DNA of 37,696 bases, from NCBI GenBank assembly GCA_947581925.1, contig CANPWB010000015.1:1-37696 (forward strand). The letters are read 5' to 3'. Of the stretch, positions 7,412-16,409 are shown in pieces (position 1 is the stretch's first letter; the number at the start of each line of letters is the position of its first letter). Both the position numbers and the translations under genes were made by a program. The notes beneath the pieces were generated by a model. It was not told the DNA's origin. It ran no database searches and saw only the letters and a program-made list of their open reading frames with translations. Source of the DNA: an uncultured Clostridia bacterium (GTDB lineage Bacteria > Bacillota > Clostridia > Christensenellales > CAG-917).

Positions 7412-9355
7412 ATGGCAAGACAACAAAAATCGGTCGCGCAAGGCAGGGACTACTCTATCCCCAAGACGAAGGGCGGCCTCAAAAAGCTTGCGTCCTGCAT
7501 AGGAGAGTACAAAGCTCCGTCCATATGGACGTCAGTGCTCGTTGCGCTCGAGGTGCTTTTTGAGGTGTTTATCCCCATAGTTATGGCGCAGATAGTCAAC
7601 GTCGGCATGGCGGACAACACGAGCGGGAATTTTACTTTCTGGTTCAACATGGGCAAGATCAACGAGCCCGTATTTACCATGCATGACCGCGTGGGATTTA
7701 TCGTCGTTTGCGGCGTAATTATGGTGGTCATGGCAATGATATCGCTGCTGTGCGGCGTGCTTAGCGGCAAATTTGCGGCGACGGCGTCCACGGGCTTTGC
7801 GAGCAATCTGAGGCAGAAACTCTTCTACAAAGTGGAGAATTACAGCTTTGCGAACCTCGACCACTTCAACACCGCGAGCCTCGTTACAAGGCTGACGACG
7901 GACGTCACGAATATGCAAAATTCGTACATGATGATAATCCGCATAATGGTGCGCGCGCCGTTTATGCTCATCATGGCGCTATGCATGGCGATATCCATAA
8001 GCCCCGACCTAAGCGTGATATTCGCAATTACGTTGCCCGTTTTGATAATCGTTTTGCTTGTGGGCGTGAAGATAGCTTTCCCGCGCTTCGAGAAGATGCT
8101 GCACAAGTACGACGATATGAACGAATCCACGCAGGAAAACCTTATCGGTATACGCGCGGTCAAGGCGTTCGTCAGAGAGGACAACGAGATAAAGAAGTTC
8201 AAAAAAGTCAGCGAGACGGTGCAAAAGTTGCAGTTCAGCGCGGAGAAAATAATCGTCCTCGCGTTTCCATTCATGCAACTATTGGTGTACGCGTGCATAA
8301 TCTTCATCATTCTCCTTGGTGGCAACGACATCATCAACAACCACAACACACCGCCGGGACTTACTATGGGCGATCTCACCGCGTTTTTGAGCTACGTCAT
8401 GCAGATACTCATGTCGCTGATGATGGTCGCTATGACGTTTATGACGATAGTCATGTCGCGCGCGTCCATGGCGCGTATCGTCGAAGTACTTGATGAGAAG
8501 ATAGACATTGAGGACAAAGAGGACGCTACGGACGTAAAGCCTGCGGACGGCAGTATAGATTTTGACAATGTGGACTTCTCGTACAGCCGCAGCGCGGACG
8601 TGCTCAACCTTGAAAACATCGACTTGCATATCAAAAGCGGCGAGACGATAGGCATAATCGGCGGCACGGGCTCCGCAAAGACGACGCTAGTACAGCTCAT
8701 TCCGAGGCTTTACGACGTGTTTGACGGCTCCGTAAAAGTGGGCGGCGTGGACGTCAGAGATTACAAGATAGAAAATCTGCGCGGCGCGATAGGTATGGTG
8801 CTTCAAAAGAACGTGCTTTTCAGTGGCACGATACGCGAAAACCTGCTGTGGGGCAACAAGGACGCCACGCAGGAGGAGATTGAACACGCGGCAAAGGCGG
8901 CGCAGGCGCACGACTTTATCATGTCCTTCCCCAAGGGCTATGAGACGGACCTCGGGCAGGGCGGCGTAAACGTTTCGGGCGGACAAAAGCAGAGGCTTTG
9001 CATAGCGCGCGCCTTGCTCAGACACCCCAAGATCATGATACTCGACGATTCTACGAGCGCGGTGGATACCGCTACTGACGCCGCGATACGCGACGGGCTA
9101 AAGAAGGAGTTCGGCGATACGACGGTCATCATAATCGCGCAGCGCATATCCTCCGTGGAGCAGGCGGACAGGATTATCGTCATGAACGACGGCAGAATAA
9201 GCGCGATAGGCACGCACGAAGAGCTGCTCGAGACGAGCGAGATATATCGCGACGTCTACTCCTCTCAGCAGAAGGGTAGCGCGGACGACGTAGTTGAGAA
9301 AAACGATACGCCCAATTACGGCGGAGATAAAGAAGGAGGTGAGCAAGATGTCTGA
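7412..9355 (+). CDS. ABC exporter half-transporter with degenerate ATP site
   Basis: A 647-residue protein with an N-terminal exporter membrane domain (six helices expected) and a C-terminal nucleotide-binding domain. Walker A is GGTGSAKTT, with Ala in place of the usual second Gly. The signature is VSGGQKQR. Walker B is IMILDDSTSAVD, with Asp in place of the catalytic Glu, and the H-loop reads AQR, with Gln for the switch His. These changes mark the degenerate-site subunit of heterodimeric exporters of the TM287/LmrC type. ATG 7412 is preferred over GTG 7406 because AAGGTGAT precedes it. The 3' end overlaps the next gene by 8 nt, so the two are translationally coupled. Substrate unknown; drugs, peptides or lipids are typical of the family. 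Confidence 0.92.
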   Translation: MARQQKSVAQGRDYSIPKTKGGLKKLASCIGEYKAPSIWTSVLVALEVLFEVFIPIVMAQIVNVGMADNTSGNFTFWFNMGKINEPVFTMHDRVGFIVVCGVIMVVMAMISLLCGVLSGKFAATASTGFASNLRQKLFYKVENYSFANLDHFNTASLVTRLTTDVTNMQNSYMMIIRIMVRAPFMLIMALCMAISISPDLSVIFAITLPVLIIVLLVGVKIAFPRFEKMLHKYDDMNESTQENLIGIRAVKAFVREDNEIKKFKKVSETVQKLQFSAEKIIVLAFPFMQLLVYACIIFIILLGGNDIINNHNTPPGLTMGDLTAFLSYVMQILMSLMMVAMTFMTIVMSRASMARIVEVLDEKIDIEDKEDATDVKPADGSIDFDNVDFSYSRSADVLNLENIDLHIKSGETIGIIGGTGSAKTTLVQLIPRLYDVFDGSVKVGGVDVRDYKIENLRGAIGMVLQKNVLFSGTIRENLLWGNKDATQEEIEHAAKAAQAHDFIMSFPKGYETDLGQGGVNVSGGQKQRLCIARALLRHPKIMILDDSTSAVDTATDAAIRDGLKKEFGDTTVIIIAQRISSVEQADRIIVMNDGRISAIGTHEELLETSEIYRDVYSSQQKGSADDVVEKNDTPNYGGDKEGGEQDV

Positions 9356-11357
9356 CAAGTTGAACAAGGATGTGAAAATGCAAGAGTCAACGGATATCCA
9401 AGCGGCAACCGACGAAACGCAGACGTCCGACTCTGAGCAAGGAAAAAAACGTTTCCGCGCGCGCAGTCCTCTTGCCACTTTCAAGCGCATTCTGAGCTAT
9501 CTGAAGGGATACAAACTTCAACTGTTCTTTGCTATTATCTGCATATTCGCAAACGTCATCTGCAACATCGGCGGCACTTTTATGATGTCAATTGTCATAA
9601 ACAACTACATTTTGCCGCTGTCCGGTTTCGATCCCGTAAGATATCCCGCGGAGCTTGCAAAACTCGGCGGACTCACGGGACTTGACGCATTCGGCGCGAT
9701 AATGGGGCTTATGGCGGGCATATACGTCATAGGCGCGGGGCTGCACTACGTCTACAACATCATAATCGTGCGCATTACGTCCCAAGTGTTGCAACGCGTA
9801 CGCGACGAGATGTTTGAAAGGTTGCAGACATTGCCCATCAAATACTTCGATACGCACACCCACGGCGATCTGATGTCGCTTTTCACAAACGATACGGACA
9901 CTTTGCGCGAGCTGCTCTCAAACGGCTTGCCAAACCTCATCACGCAAGCGCTTACAATTGTCGGTATGTTCATAATGATGATGGTGCTCAACTGGGTGCT
10001 CACGCTCGTATCCATAGTCATGCTCGTCATCGAGCTGTTTATTGTAAAATACGTCGGCGGCAAGAGCGGAAAGCACTTCGTGAGGCAACAGCGCAAGATA
10101 GGCGAGATAAACGGCTATATCGAGGAGCACATCGACGGGCTCAAAGTCGTCAAGGTGTTCTGCCACGAGGATGAGGAGAAGGCGGGATTCGACTCTCACA
10201 ACGGCGAACTTCGCCACGCCTCGCGCAAGGCGCACACCTACGCGAATATCCTAATGCCCATCATGGGCAACCTGTCCTACGTCTCGTATGCGGCGACGGC
10301 GATACTCGGCACTATCATGGCGATAAACAGTTTCTATGGCATGAATTGGGGCAAGCTTGTCAGCTTTATGCAATACTCGAGGCAATTCTCCAACCCCATA
10401 GCGCAGATGGCGCAGATGATGAACGGCATACTCATGGCGCTTGCAGGAGCGGAGCGTATCTTCGACTTGCTTGACGCTCAGCCTGAGACGGACGACGGAT
10501 ACGTCACGCTTGTCAACGCTCGCGAGGACGCGGACGGAAAACTTGTCGAAACGGAGGAGTATACGGGCGTTTGGGCGTGGAAACACTTCCACAAAGCGGA
10601 CGGCACTACGACCTACGTCAAGTGGACGGGCGAGGTGGAGTTCGAGGACGTGTCATTCGGCTACGAGCCTGAAAAGACCGTGCTCAAGCACATCACTATG
10701 ACCGCATACCCGGGGCAGAAAGTCGCGCTTGTCGGCTCTACGGGCGCGGGCAAGACCACCATAACCAACCTCATCAACCGCTTCTATGACATCACGGACG
10801 GCAAGATAAGATATGACAACATCAACATCACAAAGATAAAGAAGGCGGACCTCAGACGCTCCATGGCTACAGTGCTGCAAGATACGCACTTGTTTACGGG
10901 CACCGTCGCGGACAACATCCGCTTCGGCAAGCTGGACGCCACGGACGAGGAGGTCAAAAACGCCGCCGTACTCGCAAACGCCGATTACTTCATACGCCAC
11001 TTGCCCGAGGGCTACGATACCATGCTCACGGGCGACGGCGAAAACCTCTCGCAGGGACAGCGTCAGTTGCTCGCCATAGCGCGCGCCGCGGTCGCAAATC
11101 CGCCCGTGCTCATCCTCGACGAGGCGACGTCCTCCATCGACACCCGCACCGAGAAACTCATCGAAAAGGGCATGGACAGGCTTATGGAGGGCAGGACGGT
11201 CTTTGTCATCGCCCACCGCCTCTCCACCGTGCGCAACTCCGATATGATCCTCGTGCTCGAACACGGCGAGATCATAGAGCGCGGCAACCACGAACAGCTC
11301 ATCGCCGCCAAAGGGAAGTATTATCAGCTGTACACCGGCGCCTTCGAGCTTGACTAA
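9348..11357 (+). CDS. ABC exporter half-transporter with canonical ATP site
   Basis: A 669-residue partner of the preceding gene. The start at 9348 follows AAGGAGGTGA and overlaps the upstream stop codon. A charged N-terminal tail of about 45 residues precedes the membrane domain. An extra segment between membrane and ATPase domains (around GVWAWKHFHKADG) has been seen in this exporter subfamily. Walker A is GSTGAGKTT, signature LSQGQRQ, Walker B VLILDEATSSID, H-loop AHR; all are intact, so this subunit supplies the catalytic residues of a TM288/LmrD-type heterodimer. A structured terminator-like element follows at 11442. Confidence 0.93.
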   Translation: MSDKLNKDVKMQESTDIQAATDETQTSDSEQGKKRFRARSPLATFKRILSYLKGYKLQLFFAIICIFANVICNIGGTFMMSIVINNYILPLSGFDPVRYPAELAKLGGLTGLDAFGAIMGLMAGIYVIGAGLHYVYNIIIVRITSQVLQRVRDEMFERLQTLPIKYFDTHTHGDLMSLFTNDTDTLRELLSNGLPNLITQALTIVGMFIMMMVLNWVLTLVSIVMLVIELFIVKYVGGKSGKHFVRQQRKIGEINGYIEEHIDGLKVVKVFCHEDEEKAGFDSHNGELRHASRKAHTYANILMPIMGNLSYVSYAATAILGTIMAINSFYGMNWGKLVSFMQYSRQFSNPIAQMAQMMNGILMALAGAERIFDLLDAQPETDDGYVTLVNAREDADGKLVETEEYTGVWAWKHFHKADGTTTYVKWTGEVEFEDVSFGYEPEKTVLKHITMTAYPGQKVALVGSTGAGKTTITNLINRFYDITDGKIRYDNINITKIKKADLRRSMATVLQDTHLFTGTVADNIRFGKLDATDEEVKNAAVLANADYFIRHLPEGYDTMLTGDGENLSQGQRQLLAIARAAVANPPVLILDEATSSIDTRTEKLIEKGMDRLMEGRTVFVIAHRLSTVRNSDMILVLEHGEIIERGNHEQLIAAKGKYYQLYTGAFELD

Positions 11358-11379
11358 ACCGCGCTATTTGGTCACATTT

Positions 11380-11408
11380 TTGTAAAAAAATGAGGTATAT
11401 ACGATAAT
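11380..11408 (+). promoter_or_regulatory. Candidate promoter of the spoVT operon
   Basis: TTGTAA (11380-11385), 17-nt spacer, GATAAT (11403-11408). It lies upstream of the hairpin at 11442-11490, so spoVT transcripts from it would have to read through that hairpin. No clear sigma-G type promoter was found. Confidence 0.4.
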
Positions 11409-11441
11409 AATTAAATATATTTTATCCATACAATAGCTATT

Positions 11442-11490
11442 GCGCCGCGAGTGGAAAAGCTGACAGCATTGTCCCTCAAGGCGCTTTTTT
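11442..11490 (+). terminator. Terminator-like structured RNA before spoVT
   Basis: GCGCC (11442-11446) pairs with GGCGC (11480-11484), with inner helices GAG/CTC and GGA/TCC and an AGCTGACAGC loop region, followed by T6. It may simply end the exporter operon, or act as an attenuator for spoVT. Confidence 0.55.
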
Positions 11491-11554
11491 GTTTCCGTCA
11501 TTTTCGCATAATACCTGCAAAGCGGGGCAAACTAGATTCGATTTGGAGGTAGTT

Positions 11555-12079
11555 ATGTCGGCAGGGATAGTCAGACGCATTGACGAGCTTGGGCGCATTG
11601 TCATACCCAAGGAGATGAGGCGCACTATGCGCTTGAAAGAGGGCGACGAGATGGAGATCGCCGCAGACGGCGACGCCATTACGCTGCGCAAATACAGCGG
11701 TTTCGAGAGCGTGCTCGCGGCGGCGAAGGCGGTGAGCAAGCTGCTTGCGGACTCGCTTGACGCGGATGTGCTGTTTGTCAGCCCGGAGTGCGTGGCGGTC
11801 GCGGAAGGCAAAAACAGAAAGAAGTACGCGGGCGCGACGCTCACGGATGGTTTTCAAAGCAAGGTGCGCGCGAGGAAGGAGGCGATAATGCACGGCGAAC
11901 AGTTGAAAGACCTGTTCGAAGGTAGGGACGTCGAGGCGGCATATCTCGTGCTCGAACCCGTTGTCGTAAACGGCGACCTCGTGGGCGGAGCGGCGCTGCT
12001 ACTCTCCACAATGCCCAGCGACATCGCGAGGGCGTATCTGCACTTCTGCGCGGAGCTCATAGAGGCGGCGCTCGCGTGA
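11555..12079 (+). CDS. spoVT: SpoVT-like AbrB-family regulator
   Basis: A 174-residue protein, close to the 178 of Bacillus SpoVT. Residues 1-50 form the AbrB swapped-hairpin DNA-binding domain (GIVRRIDELGRIVIPKEMRR), and the C-terminal half matches the GAF-like domain of SpoVT (LVLEPVVVNGDLVGG). SpoVT tunes sigma-G genes late in sporulation in Bacillus. The start at 11555 follows GGAGGT with good spacing. It is first in a tight operon with spoVB and mazG, the order also found in Bacillus (spoVT-yabM-yabN), which supports orthology. Whether this organism makes spores cannot be told from the window. Confidence 0.9.
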   Translation: MSAGIVRRIDELGRIVIPKEMRRTMRLKEGDEMEIAADGDAITLRKYSGFESVLAAAKAVSKLLADSLDADVLFVSPECVAVAEGKNRKKYAGATLTDGFQSKVRARKEAIMHGEQLKDLFEGRDVEAAYLVLEPVVVNGDLVGGAALLLSTMPSDIARAYLHFCAELIEAALA

Positions 12080-13764
12080 TGTTCAGAGTCAAAAACTCAC
12101 GACGTATGCGCGATTTTGGCGAGAATTCGGGCAAGAGCGCGCAGATAGAGGCGGGCGTAGATATTGTTTTGAGCGGGGAGACGGGGCGCAAGTCGCGCTC
12201 CCGCTTTATGTCCGGCGCGGCGCTCATCGCGGTGGCGAGCGTAGTTGCAAAACTGCTCGGCGCCCTTTATCGTATTCCGCTCACAAATATACTCGGCGCG
12301 GAAGGGATGGGCATGTATCAGCTCGTTTTTCCCGTTTTCGCGCTGTTTATGACGCTGTCAACTTCGGGCATTCCGACAGCGCTCTCCCGCGTGATATCCG
12401 AAAAGCGCGCGCTCGGCGAGCCGTCCCGCAAGTATTTTGCTATGGCTATGCTCGCGCTTGTCGCTACGGGACTTGTGAGCGGCGCCATTTTGGCAGGTTT
12501 GGCGGGCAGGATAGCGCTGTGGCAGGGCAACGGCTCGACGCGCGCGGGGTATTATATAATCGCGCCGACTGTGGTGCTCGTAAGCATGATCGCGGGCTTT
12601 CGCGGGCTGTTTCAGGGCGAGCTGGATATGGTGCCGACGGCGGTATCCAACATCATAGAGCAGGCGGTCAAACTGTGCGCGGGAATAGGGCTTGCGATAT
12701 TGCTGAAACCGCGCGGCGTGACGGCGGCGGTCATGGGCGCGCTGCTCGGCGTGAGCGCGTCCGAAGTGTGCGCGCTCGTGTATCTTTTTGTGACCTATCT
12801 CGTCAAGTGCGCGAAACGGGAGCGCGAGACGCTCAAATTTACGCGCGCCGAGGCGGGAGGTATGTTCAAAATGGCGCTGCCTATCGCCGCGTCCGCCATA
12901 CTTTTGCCGCTTAGCAGCTTTTTTGACAGTATCATACTTGTAAACGCGCTCAAGTGGGGCGGCGTAGAGCAGGGAGTCGCGACGGCGCAGTACGGTTTGC
13001 TTTCGGGCCCCGTCAACTCGCTTGTCAATATGCCCGTCGTGCTCATAATGTCGCTCGCGGTGGTCATAGTGCCCACCGTGTCCGCCTCGAGGGTCACGCG
13101 TGACATAGACGGAGTGCTCGTCAAAAGCAGGCTGTCCATAAAGCTCGCCTATCTCATAGGCGTGCCGTGCGCGGCGTTTTTCATGGTGTTCGCGCCCAGG
13201 CTACTGCCCATGATATATCCCGCGCTCAAGCCGGAACAGCTTGCCCTCAGCGTGGATCTGCTGCGCGTTACGGCGGCGAACATAGTATTGCTTGCTACCA
13301 TGCAGATATATGTGTCCCTGTTGCAAGCGCTGGACAAGTCGAGATACGCGGTGATATCGCTGCTTGTCGCCATAGTTTTGAAGGCTGGACTCAGCATAGT
13401 TTTGACGCGCTATATAGGCATAATCGGCGGCGCTGTCGCCTCGCTTATTATGGCGGCGACGGCGTTTTTGGGCGCATATATAGCTTTCCGCAAAATTTGC
13501 GGCGTACATCTTGAAAAAAATGTTGGCTTAAACCTGTTGCTTGGTGTTATAATGGGTCTTGCGGGGCTCGGAATATCCAGCCTCATAAAAAGCAATATCC
13601 TTGCGACCGTGCTCGGTTTTATCGTGTGCGCGCTCGTGTACGTGTGGCTCGCGTTGCTCTTCGGGCTTGTGAGCCGCGATGAGCTTGGCATGCTGCCCAT
13701 GGGCAAAGCGCTTAAAAAACTGTACGACGTCGTGAGATTTTGGGAGAGAAAGGATGAAACTTGA
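12079..13764 (+). CDS. spoVB: SpoVB/YabM-type polysaccharide flippase (MVF family)
   Basis: A 561-residue polytopic membrane protein of the MOP superfamily, about 14 helices. The stretch LLGALYRIPLTNILGAEGMGMYQLVFP is the hallmark of SpoVB/PST-type lipid-linked oligosaccharide flippases. Bacillus SpoVB is needed for spore cortex; paralogues act in wall synthesis. The ATG at 12079 overlaps the spoVT stop (TGATG), suggesting coupling, but it gives a hydrophilic lead of about 40 residues before the first helix and has no good ribosome binding site; ATG 12208 is an alternative. The 3' end overlaps mazG by 11 nt. Confidence 0.9.
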   Translation: MFRVKNSRRMRDFGENSGKSAQIEAGVDIVLSGETGRKSRSRFMSGAALIAVASVVAKLLGALYRIPLTNILGAEGMGMYQLVFPVFALFMTLSTSGIPTALSRVISEKRALGEPSRKYFAMAMLALVATGLVSGAILAGLAGRIALWQGNGSTRAGYYIIAPTVVLVSMIAGFRGLFQGELDMVPTAVSNIIEQAVKLCAGIGLAILLKPRGVTAAVMGALLGVSASEVCALVYLFVTYLVKCAKRERETLKFTRAEAGGMFKMALPIAASAILLPLSSFFDSIILVNALKWGGVEQGVATAQYGLLSGPVNSLVNMPVVLIMSLAVVIVPTVSASRVTRDIDGVLVKSRLSIKLAYLIGVPCAAFFMVFAPRLLPMIYPALKPEQLALSVDLLRVTAANIVLLATMQIYVSLLQALDKSRYAVISLLVAIVLKAGLSIVLTRYIGIIGGAVASLIMAATAFLGAYIAFRKICGVHLEKNVGLNLLLGVIMGLAGLGISSLIKSNILATVLGFIVCALVYVWLALLFGLVSRDELGMLPMGKALKKLYDVVRFWERKDET

Positions 13765-14797
13765 CGACATTTTGAGAGGCTCTTATCAGCGTTACATAGC
13801 GCGCGACTTTTTGGCCGCGCATTTTTTCGACAAGCGGATAGCGCTCGTCGTGGACGGCATAGACGGCAAGGAAACTTTGTGCGCGGTCAAAGCAAAATTG
13901 CTTGACAGTTACGGCGACGTGCCCGTTACGGTGGAGAGCGACGGCAAGGAACACTCAACGACCGTATCTAAACTCGGCGGGGAGGTGGATACGCTTGTCA
14001 TCGAAGGATGCCCGCTCACGGAGTGTAAACGTTTTGGGTACAGCGATTTTGACGAGCTTATGCGCCGCCTGCGCGCCGACGACGGCTGCGAGTGGGACAG
14101 GGCGCAGACGCACGAGTCCATTCGTATAAACCTCATCGAGGAGGCGTACGAGCTTGTGGACGCCATAGACTCCCGCGACGCGGAAAACATACGCGAGGAG
14201 TGCGGGGACGTGCTTATGCAGGCGGTTTTCCATACGCTTATAGCTGAGAAAAACGGCGAATTTGACAGCTACGACATGCTCACCGAGCTGTGCCGCAAGC
14301 TCATAGACCGCCATACGCATATTTTCGGAAATAACCACGCAAACAACCCCGACGAGGCGCTCGCGTTCTGGAACGAGGCTAAGAAAAAGGAGAAAAAGTA
14401 TGCCTCTACCGCGGACTCAATGGACAGGGTGCCAAAAAACTTGCCCGCGCTCCTCTATGCGGAAAAGTTGCAGAAGAGGGCAAGAAAATCGGGATTCGAT
14501 TGGGACGACGCCTCGGGCGCGCTGGACAAGATCGCCGAGGAGACAAGAGAGCTCAAGGACGCGGACGACGCGCATAGGGCAGAGGAGGGCGGAGACCTTC
14601 TTTTTGCGGCGGTGAACGCGCTGAGACTTTACGGCATAGAACCCGAAATGGCGCTCAAAGAGTCGAGCGCAAAGTTTTTGCGCAGATTTACGAGGCTGGA
14701 ACAGATTGTAAGCGAGACGGGCAAGCCTATGACGGAGTATTCGCTGGACGAGCTGGACGCATTTTGGGAAAAAGTCAAGCAAGAGGAAAGGGCATGA
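13754..14797 (+). CDS. mazG: MazG nucleotide pyrophosphohydrolase, shortened YabN type
   Basis: A 347-residue protein with two MazG domains. The first carries EEAYELVDAID and EECGDVLMQAVFH (from about residue 129), the second EETRELKDAD and EEGGDLLFAAVN (from about residue 262); these acidic clusters bind Mg2+ and hydrolyse NTPs to NMP and PPi. Bacillus YabN has a full N-terminal tetrapyrrole-methylase-like domain and is about 490 residues. Here only about 95 residues precede MazG, and the part VKAKLLDSYGDVPVTVE...DTLVIEGCPL resembles the last third of that methylase domain, so it looks truncated. GAGAGAAAGG precedes the ATG. It overlaps spoVB upstream and dus downstream (ATGA). Confidence 0.9.
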   Translation: MKLDDILRGSYQRYIARDFLAAHFFDKRIALVVDGIDGKETLCAVKAKLLDSYGDVPVTVESDGKEHSTTVSKLGGEVDTLVIEGCPLTECKRFGYSDFDELMRRLRADDGCEWDRAQTHESIRINLIEEAYELVDAIDSRDAENIREECGDVLMQAVFHTLIAEKNGEFDSYDMLTELCRKLIDRHTHIFGNNHANNPDEALAFWNEAKKKEKKYASTADSMDRVPKNLPALLYAEKLQKRARKSGFDWDDASGALDKIAEETRELKDADDAHRAEEGGDLLFAAVNALRLYGIEPEMALKESSAKFLRRFTRLEQIVSETGKPMTEYSLDELDAFWEKVKQEERA

Positions 14798-15723
14798 ATA
14801 TTGGCGGCGTACAGCTTGAAAGCGACTTGCTGTTTGCGCCCATCGCGGGCTTTTCGGACGCGGGTTTTCGCCACCTGTGTGCGGTTTTCGGCGCAGGGCT
14901 GACCTGCACGGAGCTCGTAAGCGCTAAGGGACTTGTGTACGGCGGCAAGGGCAGCGAGGACCTGCTTTTCACCACGCCCGAGACTTCTCCGCGCGCGGTA
15001 CAGCTCTTTGGCAGCGACCCCGAGTTTATGTATAAGGCGGCGGCGGACGAGAGGCTCAAACAGTTTGACGTATTTGACATCAATATGGGCTGTCCCGTCA
15101 AAAAGGTATTCAACAACGGCGAAGGGAGCGCGCTCATGAAGTGCCCGTCGCTTGTTTCCGAACTTGTGCAAGCGGTGAAAGAAGGGAGCAAAAAACCTGT
15201 CACCGTCAAGATGAGGGCGGGGATAAATGTGGGTCAACCGCTTGCCGTGGAGTGCGCGCTCGCGGCGGAAAAGGGCGGCGCGGCGGCGGTCACGATACAT
15301 CCGAGGTATCGAGAGCAGTTTTACAGCGGAGCGGCGGATCACAGCATAACGCGCGCGATGAAACAGGCAGTGAGCATACCCGTCATAGCAAACGGCGACA
15401 TCGTTGACAGGGCAAGCCTCGAGCGGGTGCGAGAGGAGAGCGGCGCGGACGCGTTTATGATAGGACGCGGCGCGCTTGGCAGACCGTACATATTTGCCGA
15501 ACTTTCGGGAATTCCGTTTGAGTTTGACGTACGGAAAGCGATAGGAGAGCACATCGAGATCTTGAGACGCTACAATCCCGACCGCGTAGTCGCAAACCTT
15601 ATGAAGTTGCACCTCTGCTATTACGCAAAGGGCAAGGACATTGCAAAGGCGGTACGCGTCGCCGCGGGACAGGCGAAGAGCCTCGAGGACATAATAGATA
15701 TCGCGGACAAGTTTTTCGTATAG
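14794..15723 (+). CDS. dus: tRNA-dihydrouridine synthase
   Basis: A 309-residue FMN-dependent TIM-barrel enzyme that reduces uridines in the tRNA D-loop. Motifs in order: APIAGFSDAGFR near the N-terminus, DINMGCPVKKVFNNGEGSALM with the catalytic Cys, VTVKMRAG, and IHPRYREQFYSG in the place of the usual HGRTREQ.YSG. The phosphate-binding IANGDI and MIGRGALGRPYIF segments are present. The start at 14794 overlaps the mazG stop by 4 nt and follows AGAGGAAAGG. It is the last of four tightly packed genes. Which Dus subtype (DusA, B or C) cannot be set; DusB-like is the usual Firmicutes form. Confidence 0.93.
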   Translation: MNIGGVQLESDLLFAPIAGFSDAGFRHLCAVFGAGLTCTELVSAKGLVYGGKGSEDLLFTTPETSPRAVQLFGSDPEFMYKAAADERLKQFDVFDINMGCPVKKVFNNGEGSALMKCPSLVSELVQAVKEGSKKPVTVKMRAGINVGQPLAVECALAAEKGGAAAVTIHPRYREQFYSGAADHSITRAMKQAVSIPVIANGDIVDRASLERVREESGADAFMIGRGALGRPYIFAELSGIPFEFDVRKAIGEHIEILRRYNPDRVVANLMKLHLCYYAKGKDIAKAVRVAAGQAKSLEDIIDIADKFFV

Positions 15724-15848
15724 CGCAAAAATGCCGCGGTTTCTAGAGTTTTGCAAACGAAACCCGTAAAAATTGCAGAGGCGAAAAGTACGGATATTTG
15801 CACAAACGGCACTTTATCATGTCAAAACAAGATGATTAGAGGTGAAAA

Positions 15849-16385
15849 ATGTTCAATATAGTTTTGGTGGAGCCCGAGATACCGCAGAACACGGGAAACA
15901 TAGTGCGCACGGCGGCGGCGACGGGGTGCAAGGTGCATCTTGTGCGTCCCCTCGGCTTTGACATAAGCGACAGGGCGCTAAAACGCGCGGGTTTGGACTA
16001 TTGGAGCCTCACGGACTTCACTGTTTATGAAAATTTGGACGACTTTTTCCAAAAAACCGCATGGGACAGGGCGAACGCGGCGGACGGCTACCATGTCGCG
16101 GACGGGGAGCCGCACTTCTACTTTTTGTCCACTAAGGCGGCAAGGCGCTATGACGAGGCGGAGTTTAAGGACGGCGACTATCTCATCTTCGGCAAGGAGA
16201 CGCGCGGACTTCCCGAGTGGCTTTTGAAGGCAAACTATGAAAATACCTTGCGCATCCCCATGATAAGCGAGGCGCGCAGCCTCAATCTGTCAAACTCCGT
16301 TGCTATCGTCGTGTACGAAGGCATGCGTCAACTCTCCTTTGACGGACTGCTTTCAGAGGGGCACCTCACAGGCAGGATAGATTGA
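15849..16385 (+). CDS. trmL: tRNA (cytidine/uridine-2'-O-)-methyltransferase TrmL
   Basis: A 178-residue SPOUT methyltransferase that methylates the wobble nucleotide 34 of tRNA-Leu in the families studied. Visible motifs: PEIPQNTGNIVRTAAATGC near the N-terminus, FGKETRGLP, and the trefoil-knot SAM loop IPMISEARSLNLSNSVAIVVYE. It is slightly longer than E. coli TrmL (about 157). AGAGGTG lies just upstream of the ATG. A 125-nt gap separates it from dus; I see no convincing promoter there, so it may belong to the same operon. It converges with the next gene after 24 nt. Confidence 0.93.
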   Translation: MFNIVLVEPEIPQNTGNIVRTAAATGCKVHLVRPLGFDISDRALKRAGLDYWSLTDFTVYENLDDFFQKTAWDRANAADGYHVADGEPHFYFLSTKAARRYDEAEFKDGDYLIFGKETRGLPEWLLKANYENTLRIPMISEARSLNLSNSVAIVVYEGMRQLSFDGLLSEGHLTGRID

Positions 16386-16409
16386 AAATGTAATACTATA
16401 AGAAAGTTT

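Noticed and set aside
11380-11435. Sigma-G promoter before spoVT
   Set aside because: GTATA and CATACAATA are present but 27 nt apart, too far for a sigma-G promoter.
14629-15756. 375-codon open frame on the minus strand over mazG and dus
   Set aside because: Antisense to dus with all its motifs; Arg/His/Ala-rich translation without domain.
16386-16409. Terminator between trmL and the convergent membrane-protein gene
   Set aside because: Only an AT-only imperfect stem with a short loop and no proper T run on either strand.
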